Shown: positions 28,187-37,543 of the stretch, piece by piece | How the letters are laid out: every line of letters begins with the position of its first letter | Numbering within the stretch: the stretch's first letter is position 1 | Source of the DNA: Burkholderia ubonensis | GTDB lineage: Bacteria; Pseudomonadota; Gammaproteobacteria; Burkholderiales; Burkholderiaceae | Direction of reading: 5' to 3' | NCBI RefSeq assembly: GCF_902833085.1 | Contig: NZ_CADFEB010000001.1 | Span: forward strand, 167,578 to 231,577 | Length of the DNA: 64,000 nt | Made by a program: the position numbers and the translations under genes | The notes under the pieces: generated by a model | Database searches by the model: none | Seen by the model: only the letters and a program-made list of their open reading frames with translations | What the model was told of the DNA's origin: nothing

Positions 28187-30277
28187 ATGCAATCGAGACG
28201 GACCTTCATGTGTGGTTGCCTTGGCACAGCTGCTGCTTGTTCGCTGTTTCCGGGCGTGACCCAGGCAAGGATGATCGACCTCCTTCCGCCGTCGGACCCC
28301 GCCGACGGCAAGACCTTCCGCGTGATTTGCATGCACGACGTGCGCGACAACCTGCTGTCGACGTTCGCGAACGCCACGATGATCGATCCGTACGCGATCG
28401 ACACCGGCACGCTGACCGCGGTCTTTTCCTGGCTGCAGACCAACAACTATCACACGATCACCGTCAAGCAGATCGAGGCATCACGGCACGGCGGCAAGCC
28501 GTTGCCGCCCCGCTCCGTGCTCCTCACGTTCGACGACGGCTTTCGCAGCCACTTCACGAAAGTGCTGCCGCTGCTGAAGCGGTTCCGCTATCCGGCGGTG
28601 ATGGGCATCGTCACCGCCTGGATCGACGCCCCCGCCGACGCGCCGATCCGCATCAGCGACAAGATCCAGCTGCCGCGCGATTACTTCATGTCGTGGGACG
28701 AGGTCAAGCAGGTCGGTTCGTCGGAGCTGGTCGAGCTCGCCTGCCACACGCACAACCTGCATCATGGCGCGGTGGCCAATCCGCAGGGCAACGAGCTGCC
28801 CGCCACCACGTCGCACCTCTATCTGGCCAACGAGAAGCGCTACGAAACCGATGCGGAATTCGAAGCGCGGGTGCACGACGACCTGCAGACCTGCATCCGG
28901 CAGATTCACGAACGCACCGGGCTCGTCGCGCGCTCGATGGTGTGGCCGTACGGCGCGGAAAACCAGCCGGTGCAAAAGATCTCGACGTCGCTCGGCATGG
29001 ATATCCAGTTCAGTCTCGATGCCGGACCGAATACGCCGGACGTGCCGCTCGATCGCTTGCGACGCATCCTGATGATGTATGACGTCGATATCGGCGGGTT
29101 CGAGCGCTCGATGCGCGAGCCGGCGACCAACCGCGGCGAAGTCGAAGGCGCCGAGCGGATCGTGCAGGTCGATCTCGACCAGGTGTACGACCCCAACCCG
29201 GCGCAACAGGAAAAGAATCTCGGCGAACTCATCGAGCGCATCTACCGGATGCAGCCGAAGTCGGTCTACCTGCAGGCATTCGCCGATCCGAAGGGCACCG
29301 GCGTCGCGGAGTCCGTCTATTTTCCGAACCGGCACCTGCCGATGCGGGCCGACCTGTTCTCTCGCGCCGCATGGCAGCTCAATACCCGGTCCAATGTCCA
29401 GGTCTATGCGTGGATGCCGGTGCTGGCCTTCCGCCCGCCGCCGGAAAAGCTGCACAGCCTCGAGACGGTCACCGCCTATAGCGGCGCACCGGCACGCGAG
29501 AACGGCACGCGCGTGTTTCGCCTGAGTCCGTTCGACCCGAACGCCCGGCTGCTGATCGAGCAGATTTACGAGGATCTCAGCAAATATGCGTCGTTCAACG
29601 GCATCCTCTTCAGCGACGACGCCGTGCTCGACGACTACGAGGATGCGGGCCGGCACGCGCTGCAACTGTATGCGCAATGGGGCCTGCCGCGCGACATCGG
29701 GCAGATTCGCGCGAAGCCCGACCTGATGAGCCGCTGGACGCGGCAAAAGACCCGCTATCTGCTGGACCTGACGCGGCAACTGGTGCAGGTCGTGCTGGCG
29801 AACCAGAACGCCGGCGACGTGCTCACCGCGCGCAACATCTTCGCGCAGCCGGTGCTGAATCCCGAATCCGAAGCGTGGTACGCGCAAAACTACGACGATT
29901 TCCTCAAGGCGTACGACTTCGTCGCGCTGATGGCGATGCCGTACATGGAGCAGGCATCGGACCCGGATCGCTGGCTGGACAAGCTCGCCAGCGTCGTCGC
30001 CACCAGGCAGCACGGCTTCGCGAAGACCGTGTTCGAATTGCAGGCCTACGACTGGCGCGCCCGCAAGGAGATTTCCAGCGCCACGCTGCTTGCGCAGATG
30101 GGGCGGCTGAGAAGCCGCGGAGCCTTGAGCTTCGGCTACTACCCGGACAACTTCCTGCACGATCAGCCGAAACTCGCGACCATACGCAGCGCCATGTCGC
30201 TCAAGTCGCGTCTCGACCCGACTTCGATCAATGCGCTGATGCAGGCGCAACAGCACCAGGGGAAGCCGGCAAAATGA
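28187..30277 (+). CDS. pgaB: Poly-beta-1,6-GlcNAc N-deacetylase, PgaB type
   Basis: A 696-residue periplasmic enzyme with two domains. The polysaccharide deacetylase domain shows MHDVRDN at 49-55, TFDDGF with Asp116/Asp117, and metal His at 187 and 192 (CHTHNLHH). The C-terminal half is the PgaB glycoside-hydrolase domain with FSDDAVLDDYED as its acidic motif. PgaB removes some N-acetyl groups so the polymer can be exported through PgaA. The N-terminus MQSRRTFMCG looks like a twin-arginine signal, and a possible lipobox (AAAC18) follows. AGGAG lies nine bases before the ATG. The stop overlaps pgaC by 4 bases. Confidence 0.92.
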   Translation: MQSRRTFMCGCLGTAAACSLFPGVTQARMIDLLPPSDPADGKTFRVICMHDVRDNLLSTFANATMIDPYAIDTGTLTAVFSWLQTNNYHTITVKQIEASRHGGKPLPPRSVLLTFDDGFRSHFTKVLPLLKRFRYPAVMGIVTAWIDAPADAPIRISDKIQLPRDYFMSWDEVKQVGSSELVELACHTHNLHHGAVANPQGNELPATTSHLYLANEKRYETDAEFEARVHDDLQTCIRQIHERTGLVARSMVWPYGAENQPVQKISTSLGMDIQFSLDAGPNTPDVPLDRLRRILMMYDVDIGGFERSMREPATNRGEVEGAERIVQVDLDQVYDPNPAQQEKNLGELIERIYRMQPKSVYLQAFADPKGTGVAESVYFPNRHLPMRADLFSRAAWQLNTRSNVQVYAWMPVLAFRPPPEKLHSLETVTAYSGAPARENGTRVFRLSPFDPNARLLIEQIYEDLSKYASFNGILFSDDAVLDDYEDAGRHALQLYAQWGLPRDIGQIRAKPDLMSRWTRQKTRYLLDLTRQLVQVVLANQNAGDVLTARNIFAQPVLNPESEAWYAQNYDDFLKAYDFVALMAMPYMEQASDPDRWLDKLASVVATRQHGFAKTVFELQAYDWRARKEISSATLLAQMGRLRSRGALSFGYYPDNFLHDQPKLATIRSAMSLKSRLDPTSINALMQAQQHQGKPAK

Positions 30278-31545
30278 TCACACATGACTTCATCCGGCGC
30301 CTGCAGGACTTCGTCTTCTATTACCCGTTCTTCATGTCGTATCTGTGGATGATCGGGGGCGTCGTGCATTACCTGCTGCTCGAGGAGGGGCGCGTGCTGT
30401 CCAAGCGCATGCTCGCGGCGAGCGGCATGCCGAAAGTGTCGATCGTCGTGCCCTGCTTCAACGAAGAAGCGAACGTGCGCAGCGTGATCACGCACCTGAA
30501 CGGCATGGACTACCGGAACTACGACATCATCGCGGTCAACGACGGAAGCCGGGACCGCACCGGCGAAATACTCAACGAGCTGGCCGCCGCCATCCCGCGG
30601 CTCATCGTCATCCATCACGCGCGCAACGAGGGCAAGGCGGTAGGCCTCACGACCGCGGCCGCCGTGTCGAACGCGGAGTACCTGCTCTGCATCGACGGCG
30701 ATTCGCTGCTCGCGCACGATGCGATCGACTGGATGCTCGAGCATTTCATCGCCGACCCCGGCGTCGGCGCGGTCACCGGCAACCCGCGCATCCGCACGCG
30801 CACGTCGCTGCTCGGCCGCATGCAGGTCGGCGAGTTTTCGTCGATCGTCGGGCTGATCAAGCGCACGCAGCAGGTGTACGGCCGCATCTTCACGGTATCC
30901 GGCGTCATCACGATGTTCCGCAAGACCGCGCTCGCCGATGTGGGCTACTGGAGCTCGGACATGCTGACCGAGGACATCGACGTCAGCTGGAAGCTGCAGT
31001 GCCGCGACTGGCGCGTCGTGTACGAGCCGCATGCGCTCAGCTGGATCCTGATGCCGGAGACCATCCGGGGGCTCTACCGCCAGCGGCTGCGCTGGGCCAA
31101 GGGCGGCATCCAGGTGCTGCTCAAATATGCGAGCACGGTCGCGCGGCCCGCGCAGATGATGATGTGGCCGATCTACGCCGAGTACCTGATCGGCATCGCG
31201 TGGGCGTACTCGATGTCGTTCATCCTGCTGCTGTCGGTCGTCGGCCTGTTCCATCCGCTGCCGCCGGACTGGCACGTGTCGCTGGTGCCGCGCTGGCACG
31301 GCATGCTGCTGGTGGCGACCTGCGTGCTGCAGCTGATCGTCGGCTGCATGATCGATCGCCGCTACGACGAAAAGCTCCTGATGTATTTCCTGGACACCGT
31401 CTGGTATCCCGTCGCCTTCTGGTTGATCAGCATGATCACCACCGTCGTCGCCCTGCCCGCCATCGTATTGCGGGGCCGGGGCAAACGCGCAATTTGGACC
31501 AGTCCCGACCGAGGAATTCAGCATGAAGAACGCGCCGATTATTGA
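30274..31545 (+). CDS. pgaC: Poly-beta-1,6-GlcNAc synthase, PgaC type
   Basis: A 423-residue inner-membrane GT2 glycosyltransferase that polymerises UDP-GlcNAc. One membrane segment lies at about 18-36, followed by the cytosolic catalytic domain: VPCFNEE at 59-65, Asp90 in VNDGSRD, DGD at 141-143, TED at 232-234 and QRLRW at 270-274. Several membrane segments follow to the C-terminus. All catalytic residues are present. The start overlaps the pgaB stop, and the 3' end overlaps pgaD by 23 bases. Length fits the E. coli enzyme (about 440). Confidence 0.95.
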   Translation: MITHDFIRRLQDFVFYYPFFMSYLWMIGGVVHYLLLEEGRVLSKRMLAASGMPKVSIVVPCFNEEANVRSVITHLNGMDYRNYDIIAVNDGSRDRTGEILNELAAAIPRLIVIHHARNEGKAVGLTTAAAVSNAEYLLCIDGDSLLAHDAIDWMLEHFIADPGVGAVTGNPRIRTRTSLLGRMQVGEFSSIVGLIKRTQQVYGRIFTVSGVITMFRKTALADVGYWSSDMLTEDIDVSWKLQCRDWRVVYEPHALSWILMPETIRGLYRQRLRWAKGGIQVLLKYASTVARPAQMMMWPIYAEYLIGIAWAYSMSFILLLSVVGLFHPLPPDWHVSLVPRWHGMLLVATCVLQLIVGCMIDRRYDEKLLMYFLDTVWYPVAFWLISMITTVVALPAIVLRGRGKRAIWTSPDRGIQHEERADY

Positions 31546-32086
31546 CCTCTCGCTCCGTTCGCCCGCCCGGATGATCGCCGATCGCGGCATCATCTCCGGG
31601 TGCTCGCAAATCGTGTGGTTTCGCTTCATTCGGCCAGCGCTGGTCGGCGCGGTATGGGCGTCGATCTGCATCTATACGTACCGCTATCTGCTGCCGATCA
31701 ACGACGCCGAAATGCCGATCGAGCAACTGGTGTTCTACGTGACCTGCATCTCGCTCATCGCCGGCGGGCTGGTCACGTGGCTGATCGCCGCACGCGTCAT
31801 CCACCCGCTCACCTTCCGGTGGCACGTCACGAAGATGCTGCGGCGCTCGGCCAGCCTGAAGTCGAAGTCGGGACCGACGACGGCTCTCGCGAAATCCGGA
31901 CACCCCGACGGGAAACAGGCATCGCGCATTCTCGTCGCGTCGCATGACGCCGACGGCTCGATTTCCGCGCTCGAATGGAAGCGCCACGAACGCCGTGCCG
32001 CGCCGCACGCGCGCGAACGGGACGACGAGGAATCGGACGAAACCGTCTGGGACGGCGTCGGCCGGACGACGCGTCACGGCACCTGA
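31523..32086 (+). CDS. pgaD: PgaD-like synthase partner
   Basis: A 187-residue protein with two membrane segments (about 38-58 and 68-90) and a charged C-terminal tail of about 85 residues. PgaD is a small inner-membrane partner of PgaC that in E. coli takes part in c-di-GMP binding. Sequence identity to E. coli PgaD is not obvious; the call rests on topology, position and the 23-base overlap with pgaC. The C-terminal tail (HERRAAPHARERDDEES) is longer than in E. coli PgaD (about 137 residues) and is probably disordered. Confidence 0.75.
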   Translation: MKNAPIIDLSLRSPARMIADRGIISGCSQIVWFRFIRPALVGAVWASICIYTYRYLLPINDAEMPIEQLVFYVTCISLIAGGLVTWLIAARVIHPLTFRWHVTKMLRRSASLKSKSGPTTALAKSGHPDGKQASRILVASHDADGSISALEWKRHERRAAPHARERDDEESDETVWDGVGRTTRHGT

Positions 32087-32145
32087 AGTCGACGTCCGCC
32101 GCACCGCGCGGGCGTTCCGATCACTATTTCTGGACGAGGTGAACC

Positions 32146-33969
32146 ATGTGCGGAATCGTCGGAGCAAGCGGCCGGAACAATCAGGTGCCGCAACTGGTCA
32201 AGGCGCTGAGCCGGCTCGAATACCGCGGCTACGACTCGTGCGGGATTGCGCTGCAGAACGGCGGCAACCTGCGCAGCGAGCGCACGCTGCGGCGCGTGAC
32301 GGACCTTCAGGAACGCGTGACGATGCTCGGCCTCGAAGCCGGAACCTGCATCGCCCATACGCGCTGGGCCACCCACGGCGCGCCGTCCGAGACCAACGCG
32401 CACCCGATCATGTCGGGCGTCTCGATCGCGGTCGTGCACAACGGCATCATCGAGAACCACGAGGCGCTCAGGGCCGAGCTGCGGCAGCGCGGCTACGTCT
32501 TTCGCGGCGAGACCGATACGGAAGTGATCGCCCACCTGATTCACGGCGAGTATCGCGACGACCTGTTCGACGCCGTCGTTCGCGCGGTCAAGCGCCTGCG
32601 CGGCGCGTACGCGGTCGCGGTGCTGAGCGCGCGCGAACCGCAGCGCCTCGTGGCGGCGCGCGCGGGCTCGCCGCTCGTGATCGGCATCGGCGCGCAGCAG
32701 AACTACCTCGCGTCCGACTGCGCGGCGCTCGGCGACCTGACCGACCGCTTCATCTATCTCGAGGACGGCGACGTCGCGTTGCTCACCCCGGAGCACATCC
32801 GGATCGTCGATGCGCTCGGGCGCGACGCGAAACGCCCGCTGTGCCAGGTCAAGGCGCGCGACGGCGATGCCGGCCTCGGCCCGTTCCAGCACTTCATGCA
32901 GAAGGAGATCTTCGAGCAGCCGCAGGCGATCGGCAACACGCTGGCCGGCGTCGATACGATCTCCCCGGCCCTGTTCGGCTCGCGCGACGAAGCGCAGGCG
33001 CTGCTGTCGCGCGTGACGAGCGTGCTGCTGCTCGGCTGCGGCACCAGCTATTACGCGGGGCTCACCGCGAAATACTGGATCGAGAGCATTGCGGGCGTGC
33101 CGGCCCAGGTCGAGATCGCCAGCGAATACCGCTACCGGGAATCGGTGGCCGACCCGGGCACGCTCGTCGTCGGCATTTCGCAATCGGGCGAGACCGCCGA
33201 CACGATCGGCGCGATCGAGCACGCGCGCGGCCTCGGCCAGGACCTGTCGCTGGCGATCTGCAACGTCGCGACGAGCACGATCGCGCGCAACGCGTCGCTG
33301 CGCTTCCTGACGCAGGCCGGCATCGAACTGGGCGTCGCGTCGACCAAGGCCTTCACGACGCAGCTGGTCGCGCTGTTCCTGCTGACGGTGACGCTCGCGC
33401 AGCTGCGCGGCCGGCTCGACCCGGCGCGCGCGGCAGCCTGCCTGCAGCAGCTGCGCGGGCTGCCGGCGCGCGTCGGCAATGCGCTGGCCCTGGAAACGCA
33501 GATCATGGGCTGGGCCGCCGATTTCATGCAGCGCGAGAATGCGCTGTTCCTCGGGCGCGGCATTCATTTCCCGATTGCGATGGAAGGCGCGCTGAAGCTC
33601 AAGGAGGTGTCGTACATCCATGCCGAGGGCTACCCGGCGGGCGAGCTGAAGCACGGCCCGCTCGCGCTCGTGACGAGCGCGATGCCGGTCGTCACGATTG
33701 CGCCGGACGACGGCCTGTTCCAGAAGCTGAAGTCGAACATGGCCGAAGTGCGCGCGCGCGGCGGGCGGCTCTACGTGCTCGCGGGCAGCCATCTCGAGAT
33801 CGACGACGCCGACGACACGCGCCTGATTCGCCTGCGCGAGCCGGGCGACCTGCTGTCGCCGGTCATGCACGTCGTGCCGCTGCAGCTGCTCGCCTATCAC
33901 GTCGGCTGCGCGCGCGGCGCCGACGTCGACAAGCCGCGCAACCTCGCCAAATCCGTGACCGTGGAATGA
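32146..33969 (+). CDS. glmS: Glutamine:fructose-6-phosphate aminotransferase inside the pga-like locus
   Basis: A 607-residue cytoplasmic enzyme making glucosamine-6-phosphate, the first step to UDP-GlcNAc. The N-terminal Ntn glutaminase begins MCGIVGASG with Cys2 as nucleophile, then HTRWATHG and HNGIIEN. Two SIS sugar-isomerase domains follow ([20 protein letters not shown]). The end AKSVTVE is the normal C-terminus. Length is standard. It sits 59 bases after pgaD and overlaps the next gene by 4 bases, so it is almost certainly a second, locus-specific copy that feeds precursor into the polymer. The housekeeping copy would be elsewhere. No GlmS ribozyme is seen ahead of it. Confidence 0.95.
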   Translation: MCGIVGASGRNNQVPQLVKALSRLEYRGYDSCGIALQNGGNLRSERTLRRVTDLQERVTMLGLEAGTCIAHTRWATHGAPSETNAHPIMSGVSIAVVHNGIIENHEALRAELRQRGYVFRGETDTEVIAHLIHGEYRDDLFDAVVRAVKRLRGAYAVAVLSAREPQRLVAARAGSPLVIGIGAQQNYLASDCAALGDLTDRFIYLEDGDVALLTPEHIRIVDALGRDAKRPLCQVKARDGDAGLGPFQHFMQKEIFEQPQAIGNTLAGVDTISPALFGSRDEAQALLSRVTSVLLLGCGTSYYAGLTAKYWIESIAGVPAQVEIASEYRYRESVADPGTLVVGISQSGETADTIGAIEHARGLGQDLSLAICNVATSTIARNASLRFLTQAGIELGVASTKAFTTQLVALFLLTVTLAQLRGRLDPARAAACLQQLRGLPARVGNALALETQIMGWAADFMQRENALFLGRGIHFPIAMEGALKLKEVSYIHAEGYPAGELKHGPLALVTSAMPVVTIAPDDGLFQKLKSNMAEVRARGGRLYVLAGSHLEIDDADDTRLIRLREPGDLLSPVMHVVPLQLLAYHVGCARGADVDKPRNLAKSVTVE

Positions 33970-35273
33970 CGCCGCTGCGCGCGCGGATCATGGCCGGATC
34001 GAAGGAGAACCGGTGGAAGGCGGCGCAGGCCGCCGCCAGCACGCTGTGCGCCGCCTGCTGTCTCGTCGTCGCGGCGAGCATGGCCCCGCCGGCCGCGCTC
34101 GCGGGCGCGACCGCCGGACACAAGGCCGCGCCCCGCCCGTCCGCGCAACGCAAGGACACCGGCGACCCGCGGCGCTTCATGCACGGCATCGGCGTGGCCG
34201 ACGCCGGCAACGGCAAGCGCTGGATCTTCTTCAGCAGCTCGGGCCTCCCGCCGCGCGGCGCGCTGTCCAACGGCAACTGGCCGCATGACGTTTACGTCGG
34301 CGAGTGGTCGCCCGGCAGTGCCCGCCTCACGCACGTCCGCACGTTCATCAGCCGGCCCGAAGCGCAGGAGCCGGTGTCGGTCGCGCAGAACGACCACGGC
34401 GACCTCTTCGTCACGTTCGAGGACGGCTGGAACGCGCCGCAGGAAGTCAGCCAGCGGTACGGCGTCTATCGCCGCGACCTGAAGCCGGTCAAGCCGTATC
34501 CGAACGACGTCGAGTCGGGCGGCCACTCGGGGCACGTCGCCGCGGTCGGCGAGCGCTTCGTCGTGTTCTATTCCGCCGACTGGGTCGACGGCGGCGGCGT
34601 CGACAACCTGGGCACCGGCGGCGGCGTCTACCTGAAGACCTACGATGCCGCCGGCCGGCTGCTGAACCACGTCCCGGTCGCGCCGCACAGCCGCGAGTGG
34701 TGGCCCGTGATCGCGGGCTCGCCGCGCAACGCGCTGCTGGTCTGGCAGAAATTCATCGAAGGCAGCACGGACGCGACGCTCGAATACGCGATGTTCGATC
34801 CGGTGACGGCGAAGCTGGAAAGGCTCGGGCGGCTGAACGATGCGATCCAGTACTACGTCTACTCGTCGGCCTACGTGCCGGCGATCGACCGCTTCGTCGT
34901 CGTCACGACGGCGGCGGACCAGCGCGGCGTCGCGATGCTGATCGCCCCGGACGGCCGCCGCACTGCGACGCTCGACTGCCTGCCGGCGTCGGTGCGCGAA
35001 TCCGGCATCGGTGTCGCCGGCACGCATGCGTATGTGCCGACCCGCGACGGGCGGCTGCTGACGCTGGCGCTGGCGCCCGCGCGAATCACCGTGAGCGGCG
35101 CGCAGCGCTCGCCGATTCCGTGGGGCACGACGGGTATCGCCGGTTTCCCGGCGCGCGGCGCGGCGATGCATTTCGTGTCGCTGACGCCGGCCGGCGTGCG
35201 GGAAGCCGATTTCGAACCGGGGCGGGAAAGCGCGCTTGCGGAGCCGGAAGCGCAATGCGCCAACCGGCAATGA
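33966..35273 (+). CDS. Secreted protein of the pga-like locus, possibly beta-propeller
   Basis: A 435-residue protein with a signal peptide (hydrophobic stretch from about residue 20, cleavage near ALAGA at about 47). The mature part repeats short strand-rich blocks with W, Y and D/G turns ([41 protein letters not shown]), the pattern of a propeller fold; no catalytic motif is recognised. The start at 33966 overlaps the glmS stop; an ATG at 33990 is the alternative. The last 42 or so codons recur twice downstream (36311 and 37401), which marks this gene's 3' end as a recombination point. Function is unknown; glycan binding is a guess from context. Confidence 0.75.
   Translation: MTPLRARIMAGSKENRWKAAQAAASTLCAACCLVVAASMAPPAALAGATAGHKAAPRPSAQRKDTGDPRRFMHGIGVADAGNGKRWIFFSSSGLPPRGALSNGNWPHDVYVGEWSPGSARLTHVRTFISRPEAQEPVSVAQNDHGDLFVTFEDGWNAPQEVSQRYGVYRRDLKPVKPYPNDVESGGHSGHVAAVGERFVVFYSADWVDGGGVDNLGTGGGVYLKTYDAAGRLLNHVPVAPHSREWWPVIAGSPRNALLVWQKFIEGSTDATLEYAMFDPVTAKLERLGRLNDAIQYYVYSSAYVPAIDRFVVVTTAADQRGVAMLIAPDGRRTATLDCLPASVRESGIGVAGTHAYVPTRDGRLLTLALAPARITVSGAQRSPIPWGTTGIAGFPARGAAMHFVSLTPAGVREADFEPGRESALAEPEAQCANRQ
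35144..35273 (+). repeat. Gene-tail repeat, copy 1 (native 3' end)
   Basis: This is the 3' end of the secreted-protein gene, encoding the block [18 protein letters not shown] through EAQCANRQ and stop. It is the reference for the copies at 36311 and 37401. Confidence 0.85.
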
Positions 35274-35483
35274 CGAAGCGGCACGCCCCCGCCTCTTCAT
35301 CGTGACACCGCGGACGATTCGCCCAAGAGGTCAGTTCAAAATCGCTTGAGTCGGTTTTTTACTTTCCTGGCGAGCAGTTAGCCATAGAAAATTCCGCCCG
35401 AATTCAATAGCAAGAAACGGAGTGCTCGCGCGTCGAGATGCGACCAGACTAACAACTGACCAATCCGAACATGAGAAAAGACA

Positions 35484-36248
35484 ATGAACGTGCTTGCAAA
35501 CAAGGTCGCCATCATCACCGGCGCCAGTTCTGGAATTGGACGCGCGACCGCGTTGCTTTTCGCTCGCGAGGGCGCAGCGGTGGTAGTTGGCGCCCGTCGC
35601 AAGGCCGAGCTGGAAAGCCTTGTGACGGAAATCACCGCACAGAGAGGAACGGCGATATACGTCGCGGGCGACGTCAGGGATGAGACATATGCGCGGACTC
35701 TCGTTCAGACGGCCGTTGACCGCTTCGGTGGCCTGGACATTGCGTTCAACAACGCGGGGACGCTTGGCGAAATGGGTCCCACGCCACAAATATCCGAGAC
35801 GGGTTGGTGCGAGACGATTGACACCAATCTCACAAGTGCGTTCCTCGGCGCGAAGCATCAGATCCCCGCGATGATGCTTCGTGGCTCCGGAAGCATCATC
35901 TTTACTTCGACTTTTGTTGGGTACACGGTCGGCTTCCCCGGCGTCGCGGCCTACGCTGCCAGCAAGGCAGGATTGATCGGGCTGACCCAGTCACTCGCCG
36001 CGGAGTTTGGACCGAAGGCCATTCGCGTCAACGCAATTCTTCCTGGCGGAGTCGACACCCCCATGGGGCGCACAATGAGTGCGTCGCCCGAAGCAATGGC
36101 TCATGTGGCGGGACTACACGCGCTCAAACGTATTGCTACGCCGGAGGAACTTGCGCAGTCGGTCCTCTACATGGCTTCCAGCGCCTCTTCATTCATGACC
36201 GGCGGGGCGCTGCTGGTTGATGGAGGGGTATCGATCAATCGCACCTGA
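35484..36248 (+). CDS. Short-chain dehydrogenase/reductase, cargo between tail copies 1 and 2
   Basis: A 254-residue classical SDR: cofactor motif TGASSGIG near residue 12, NNAG near 90, catalytic YAASK near 156, and a C-terminal FMTGGALLVDGG. It is an NAD(P)H-dependent oxidoreductase of unknown substrate; the arrangement GARRK after the first strands suggests NADPH. Base composition is lower in GC than the flanking genes and the codons differ, which points to transfer. It lies exactly between two copies of the upstream gene's tail. The ribosome binding site (GAGAAAAGAC) is weak. No operon partner is seen. Confidence 0.88.
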   Translation: MNVLANKVAIITGASSGIGRATALLFAREGAAVVVGARRKAELESLVTEITAQRGTAIYVAGDVRDETYARTLVQTAVDRFGGLDIAFNNAGTLGEMGPTPQISETGWCETIDTNLTSAFLGAKHQIPAMMLRGSGSIIFTSTFVGYTVGFPGVAAYAASKAGLIGLTQSLAAEFGPKAIRVNAILPGGVDTPMGRTMSASPEAMAHVAGLHALKRIATPEELAQSVLYMASSASSFMTGGALLVDGGVSINRT

Positions 36249-36310
36249 TGTCGGAGCATGGGCCGCTTTAAACAACCCGGGAACGAATTCAGCAACTTCG
36301 ACGTGAACGC

Positions 36311-36437
36311 ATCCCCGGCGCGCAGCGCGACGATGCATTTCGTGTCGCTGACGCCATCCGGCACGCGCGAAGCCGACTTCGAGCCGCAGCGCGAAACGCC
36401 TTTGCCGAAGGCGGAAGCGCAGTGTTCGAGTCGGTGA
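36311..36437 (+). repeat. Gene-tail repeat, copy 2 (diverged remnant)
   Basis: The stretch translates as [21 protein letters not shown] and on to EAQCSSR and stop, matching the 3' end of the gene at 33966-35273 in the same strand and frame. Differences include several synonymous changes, so it looks like the remains of a once functional, diverged paralog rather than a recent copy. The rest of the gene is missing. Confidence 0.85.
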
Positions 36438-36484
36438 CGCGACGGCGAGCGCGGCGTCGCGTGGCGCGCGCCGGATGAACGCGT

Positions 36485-37327
36485 TCAGTCCGCGATCCCG
36501 CTACCCTGTCCGAACCGCGCCACGCAGTGCCACACCCATTTGGCCGTCTGATAGTCGAGTACGCCGTCCCGCGCGCGGCCGATCAAGGCCGGCGTCACGA
36601 TGCGATCGACGGCGATGCGCGCGATTCCGTCGGCGGCCGCCCGTCCACGGAACTGCTCGCACTCGGGAAGCCGATCCAGCGACAGCCGGAAACCGCCGTG
36701 CCACTCGACCCGGCAGCCCGAACGCGCAGCCGCCGCCTCGACCGGCGTATCGCGATAGCTCGGATCGAGCACGATCGCGTCGACGTCGTCGGCCAGGCTG
36801 ACCACGCCGTGCACCTGCGCCTCGATGTAGTTGTCGAGCAGCGGATCGAGGCCGTCGCGGTTTTCGGCCGCGAGCGCGATCAGCGCCGTGCAGTCGTGAA
36901 CCGCGAAATGCGCGGGCCGGTAAAAGCTGTCGGGGTAGCAGAAGGTCGTTCGCCGATGCGCATCGCTTCGCAGGCGCAAATGACACGATCCGAAGCGGCG
37001 CGACCCGCCGACAGGATCGAGACGATGGTTCAGCGCGCCGTACTTCGGCCGCAGCGCGGGATCGGCGTCATCGTATGCCTGCCCGAACATCCGGCTTTCC
37101 CAGAGCCAGCGATCGCCGCCGGGATGCGCGGTCAGGCCGCCGTTGCTCGTCGCCGTCTCGAACTGGGACCGGTAGATGCCGTCGCGGACGATCCGCTCGA
37201 GCGTGCCGACGCCGTCGGCCCGCGTGTCCGGATGGAAATTGAGCGTGACGGGAAATTCCGGGCCCGGCCGCGCCGGCGGCAGGGATCGTCGGATATGTGA
37301 GAGCGCCCGCTCTGCGGGAGTGTCCAT
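36485..37327 (-). CDS. DUF3626-like protein between tail copies 2 and 3
   Basis: A 280-residue soluble protein with no signal peptide. Segments such as LNFHPD, SNGGLTAHPGGDRWLWES, RPKYGALNH and RRFGSCHLRLR are typical, from memory, of DUF3626 proteins, whose function is not established. Conserved Arg, His, Ser and Glu residues in these segments could form an active site. It runs opposite to both neighbours and lies between the second and third copies of the gene tail, so it appears to be inserted cargo. It has no partner gene. Confidence 0.7.
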   Translation of the reverse strand: MDTPAERALSHIRRSLPPARPGPEFPVTLNFHPDTRADGVGTLERIVRDGIYRSQFETATSNGGLTAHPGGDRWLWESRMFGQAYDDADPALRPKYGALNHRLDPVGGSRRFGSCHLRLRSDAHRRTTFCYPDSFYRPAHFAVHDCTALIALAAENRDGLDPLLDNYIEAQVHGVVSLADDVDAIVLDPSYRDTPVEAAAARSGCRVEWHGGFRLSLDRLPECEQFRGRAAADGIARIAVDRIVTPALIGRARDGVLDYQTAKWVWHCVARFGQGSGIAD

Positions 37328-37400
37328 GCGTGTCGTCCGGTAGCGTCGAACGTTGCCGGGTGTTGCTGGCCGTGTCGGAGCACGATACTACAGCTTGTGC

Positions 37401-37505
37401 TGCTTCGTGTCGTTGACGCCGGCCGGCGTGCGGGAAGCCGATTTCGAACCGGGGCGGGAAAGCGCGCTCACGGAGCCGGGCGAACCCTGTTCCACCGGTC
37501 GATGA
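37401..37505 (+). repeat. Gene-tail repeat, copy 3 (near-identical to copy 1)
   Basis: Over about 76 bases this copy differs from copy 1 at only about four positions, and encodes [19 protein letters not shown] with a stop at 37503-37505. It diverges from copy 1 at both ends. The identity suggests a recent duplication or gene conversion, later than the event that made copy 2. Confidence 0.85.
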
Positions 37506-37543
37506 CGGAGCGGCGCGCGCAGGATGCCGCCGCCCCTGCACCA

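Noticed and set aside
32087..32145. A GlmS riboswitch/ribozyme ahead of the extra glmS
   Set aside because: The gap is only 59 bases, too short for the ribozyme, and none is expected in proteobacteria.
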